Below are positions 31,042 to 34,186 of a DNA stretch of 34,186 bases, piece by piece. The notes under the pieces are model-generated. The model was given only the letters and a program-made list of their open reading frames with translations. It was not told the DNA's origin and did not search any database. Positions within the stretch are counted from its first letter, which is position 1. Each line of letters begins with the position of its first letter. This DNA comes from Pseudomonadota bacterium. GTDB lineage: Bacteria; Pseudomonadota; Gammaproteobacteria; Steroidobacterales; Steroidobacteraceae. The DNA lies in the NCBI GenBank assembly GCA_021792555.1, contig JAJYUL010000039.1, positions 1 to 34,186 on the forward strand, in the 5' to 3' direction. Position numbers and translations under genes: made by a program.

Positions 31042-31416
31042 ATGGCGACCACGGGTCAGCTCATCCGGCAACCGCGCCGAACGAGAACAGAGAAAACGAA
31101 GGTGCCTGCGCTTGGGGCTTCGCCCCAGAAGCGCGGCGTGTGCACGCGTGTGTACACCACGACACCGAAGAAGCCGAATTCCGCGCTGCGCAAAGTGTGC
31201 CGCGTGCGGCTCACCAATGGCTATGAGGTCACCAGTTACATCGGTGGCGAAGGGCACAACCTGCAGGAGCACTCGGTGGTGCTGATCCGCGGCGGCCGCG
31301 TGAAGGACCTGCCGGGCGTGCGCTACCACACCGTCCGCGGAACCCTGGACTGCGCCGGTGTCGGGGAGCGCAAGCAGGGCCGCTCCAAGTACGGCGCGAA
31401 GCGCCCGAAGAAGTAA
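31042..31416 (+). CDS. rpsL: 30S ribosomal protein S12
   Basis: 124 residues, the same length as in E. coli. The decoding loop [20 protein letters not shown] and the segment [16 protein letters not shown] are nearly identical to E. coli. Lys43 and the Lys in GRVKDLPG, where streptomycin-resistance changes occur, are wild type. S12 lies at the decoding centre of the 30S subunit. ATG at 31042 follows TTGGAGACAGT; the upstream frame is leader. It is the first gene of the str operon. Confidence 0.98.
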   Translation: MATTGQLIRQPRRTRTEKTKVPALGASPQKRGVCTRVYTTTPKKPNSALRKVCRVRLTNGYEVTSYIGGEGHNLQEHSVVLIRGGRVKDLPGVRYHTVRGTLDCAGVGERKQGRSKYGAKRPKK

Positions 31417-31908
<492 letters not shown>

Positions 31909-31952
31909 GCGGCTGGCTGTCGGCCGGGGATTGATCCAGAGGATAGTGAATC

Positions 31953-34040
31953 GTGGCACGCGCAACGCCCATTGAGCGTTATCGGAACATCGGCATCTCC
32001 GCGCACATCGACGCGGGCAAGACGACGACGACCGAGCGCATCCTGTTCTACACCGGCGTGTCGCACAAGATCGGTGAGGTTCATGACGGCGCGGCCGTGA
32101 TGGACTACATGGAACAGGAGCAGGAGCGCGGCATCACGATCACCTCGGCTGCCACGACCTGCTTCTGGAAGGGCATGGACGGCAGCTATCCCGAGCACCG
32201 CATCAACATCATCGACACCCCGGGACACGTCGATTTCACCATCGAAGTCGAGCGCAGCCTGCGTGTGCTCGACTCGGCGGTCGCGCTGTTCGACTCGGTG
32301 GCGGGCGTGCAGCCGCAGTCCGAGACGGTGTGGCGGCAGATGAACAAGTACGGCGTGCCGCGCATCGCGTTCGTCAACAAGATGGATCGCGCCGGCGCGA
32401 ACTTCCTGCGCGTCGTCGAGATGATCCGCGCGCGTCTGCGCGCCAATCCGGTGCCGATCCAGCTGCCCATCGGCGCCGAGGACAAGTTTGAGGGCGTGGT
32501 CGACCTGATCCGCATGCAGGCGATCTACTGGGACATGGAGACCCAGGGCATGCGCTTCGAATACCGCGACATCCCGCAGGAGCTCAAGGCGCAGGCCGAG
32601 GAGTACCGCGGCAAGATGATCGAAGCGGCAGCCGAGGCCAACGAGACGCTGATGAACAAGTATCTCGAGGGTGAGGCGCTCACCAACGAGCAGATCCGCG
32701 CGGGCCTTCGCGAGCGCTCGATCCGCAACGAGCTGGTGCTGTGCATGTGCGGCTCGGCGTTCAAGAACAAGGGCGTGCAGGCGCTGCTCGATGCGGTCAT
32801 CGAGTTCATGCCCTCGCCGGTGGAGATGCCCGACGTCAAGGGCCTCAACAGCGACGGCGAGCCGGCCACGCGCAAGGCCGGCGACGACGAGCCGTTCGCC
32901 GCGCTCGCGTTCAAGATCCTGAACGATCCGTTCGTGGGCAACCTCACCTTCTTCCGCGTGTACTCCGGCGTGCTCAACTCCGGCGACACCGTGTACGTGC
33001 CGACCAAGGACCGCAAGGAGCGCGTCGGGCGGCTGCTGCAGATGCATGCCAGCGACCGCACTGAAATCAAGGAAGTGCGCGCCGGCGACATCGCCTCCGC
33101 CGTCGGCCTGAAGGACGTGATCACGGGCGACACCCTGTGCGATCTCGAGAAGGTCATCACGCTCGAGAAAATGGAGTTCCCCGAGCCGGTGATCTCCGTC
33201 GCGGTGGAGCCGAAGACCAAGGCGGACCAGGAAAAGATGGGTCTCGCCCTGCAGCGCCTGGCCAAGGAAGACCCCTCGTTCCGCGTCAGCACCGATCAGG
33301 AGTCGGGCCAGACCATCATCGCGGGCATGGGCGAGCTGCACCTGGAGATCATCGTCGACCGCATGAAGCGCGAGTTCAAGGTCGAGGCCAACGTCGGCAA
33401 GCCGCAGGTGGCCTACCGCGAGACCATCCGTGCGGAAGTCGAGCAGGAAGGCAAGTTCGTGCGCCAGTCGGGTGGGCGTGGCCAGTACGGACACGTGTGG
33501 CTGAAGATCGGGCCGAACGAGACCGGCAAGGGTTACGAGTTCGTCAACGGCATCGTCGGCGGCGTCATTCCGCGCGAGTACATTCCGGCGGTCGACAAAG
33601 GCATCCAGGAAGCCTGCCAGACCGGCGTCATCGCGGGCTATCCGGTGGTCGACGTCAAGGTCACGCTGTTCGACGGCTCCTACCACGACGTCGACTCGAA
33701 CGAAATGGCGTTCAAGATCGCCGGCTCCATGGGCTTCAAGGAAGGCTTCAAGCGCGCCAAACCGGTGTTGCTCGAGCCGATCATGAAGGTCGAAGTGGTG
33801 ACTCCGGAGGAGTACTCTGGCGATGTGATCGGCGACCTCAACCGCCGGCGCGGCCAGATCCTGGGCATGGACGACTCCCCGGCGGGCAAGGTCATCACGG
33901 CCGAGGTGCCGCTGTCGGAGATGTTCGGTTACGCGACCAACGTGCGCTCGATGAGCCAGGGCCGCGCGACCTTCACCATGGAATTCGCCAAGTATCTCGA
34001 AGTGCCGCCGAATATCGCCGACGGCATCATCAAGAAATAA
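31953..34040 (+). CDS. fusA: Elongation factor G
   Basis: 695 residues (E. coli 704). The GTPase motifs are G1 [12 protein letters not shown] at 17-28, G2 [11 protein letters not shown]3 DTPGHVDF and G4 NKMD. Domain IV and V segments include [10 protein letters not shown] and [16 protein letters not shown]. It drives translocation of tRNA and mRNA and, with RRF, ribosome recycling. The start is GTG at 31953 behind AGAGGATAG, giving the expected [16 protein letters not shown]-terminus. It follows rpsG by 44 bases and precedes tuf by 20. Confidence 0.98.
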   Translation: MARATPIERYRNIGISAHIDAGKTTTTERILFYTGVSHKIGEVHDGAAVMDYMEQEQERGITITSAATTCFWKGMDGSYPEHRINIIDTPGHVDFTIEVERSLRVLDSAVALFDSVAGVQPQSETVWRQMNKYGVPRIAFVNKMDRAGANFLRVVEMIRARLRANPVPIQLPIGAEDKFEGVVDLIRMQAIYWDMETQGMRFEYRDIPQELKAQAEEYRGKMIEAAAEANETLMNKYLEGEALTNEQIRAGLRERSIRNELVLCMCGSAFKNKGVQALLDAVIEFMPSPVEMPDVKGLNSDGEPATRKAGDDEPFAALAFKILNDPFVGNLTFFRVYSGVLNSGDTVYVPTKDRKERVGRLLQMHASDRTEIKEVRAGDIASAVGLKDVITGDTLCDLEKVITLEKMEFPEPVISVAVEPKTKADQEKMGLALQRLAKEDPSFRVSTDQESGQTIIAGMGELHLEIIVDRMKREFKVEANVGKPQVAYRETIRAEVEQEGKFVRQSGGRGQYGHVWLKIGPNETGKGYEFVNGIVGGVIPREYIPAVDKGIQEACQTGVIAGYPVVDVKVTLFDGSYHDVDSNEMAFKIAGSMGFKEGFKRAKPVLLEPIMKVEVVTPEEYSGDVIGDLNRRRGQILGMDDSPAGKVITAEVPLSEMFGYATNVRSMSQGRATFTMEFAKYLEVPPNIADGIIKK

Positions 34041-34060
34041 GTTTCATCAGGTAACCAGTC

Positions 34061-34186
34061 ATGTCCAAAGAGAAATTCGAGCGCAACAAGCCGCATGTGA
34101 ACGTGGGGACGATCGGGCACGTTGACCACGGCAAGACGACGCTGACGGCGGCGCTGACGAAGGTGATGGCCGAGACGTACGGCGGG
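34061..34186 (+). CDS. tuf: Elongation factor Tu, N-terminal part (partial)
   Basis: The first 42 codons, running off the window end. The peptide starts [20 protein letters not shown] and has the G1 loop GHVDHGKT at 19-26. It is the last visible gene of the str operon rpsL-rpsG-fusA-tuf, with an AGGTAA site before ATG at 34061. It is the second tuf copy in the window; the other copy ends at base 143. Confidence 0.98.
   Translation, partial: MSKEKFERNKPHVNVGTIGHVDHGKTTLTAALTKVMAETYGG

Overview
The window is a high-GC gammaproteobacterial chromosome segment. It opens in the last codons of a tuf gene and follows the classic order tuf - tRNA-Trp - secE - nusG - rplK - rplA - rplJ - rplL - rpoB - rpoC (1-12307). 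It closes with the str operon rpsL - rpsG - fusA - tuf (31042 to the end). Gene order, protein lengths and near-identity of key motifs to E. coli (RpoB rifampicin pocket, RpoC NADFDGD, S12) place it in Gammaproteobacteria. The GC content and the type of accessory genes suggest a Xanthomonadales / Nevskiales / Steroidobacterales-like lineage, but that finer placement is only inference.

Core region 1-12307: all genes are on the + strand. Control elements are visible in the RNA: an L1-binding-like leader before rplK (1348-1373), an L10 leader before rplJ (2550-2608), strong hairpins between nusG and rplK and between rplL and rpoB, and two hairpins after rpoC.

Accessory region 12308-31041: about 18.7 kb separates rpoC from rpsL, two units that are adjacent in many relatives. 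It holds no integrase, transposase or phage gene. From left to right it carries: a DUF2937 membrane protein; a remnant of a glutathione S-transferase lying behind a YciI gene; an Nramp-like metal transporter with a good promoter and a Fur-box-like site; a LysR regulator convergent to it and divergent from an aldo/keto reductase; a PadR regulator with a palindromic operator and a HAAS-type membrane protein; a small unknown anchored protein; an Ada-AraC-AlkA protein whose glycosylase catalytic motif is lost; a secreted HAF-repeat protein; a methyltransferase divergent from an XRE/MmyB regulator; a second aldo/keto reductase; a quinone oxidoreductase; a DUF1810 protein; a PBP7-like D,D-endopeptidase; a DUF1648/DUF5808 membrane protein; an ECF sigma factor with a putative anti-sigma partner; a divergent small DUF6249-like membrane protein; and a PsiE-family protein.

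The most interesting structure is the divergent sigma-factor locus. Between the ECF sigma gene and the DUF6249-like gene lie two mirror-image copies of one bipartite motif (TTGAAACC, 14 bases, CGGGTATCAAG), one facing each gene. The simplest reading is a self-controlled ECF regulon whose first target is the small membrane protein. The str operon after the accessory block has its own near-consensus sigma70 promoter (TTGACA, 17 bases, TAGAAT, at 30806-30834), which explains how the insertion can be tolerated.
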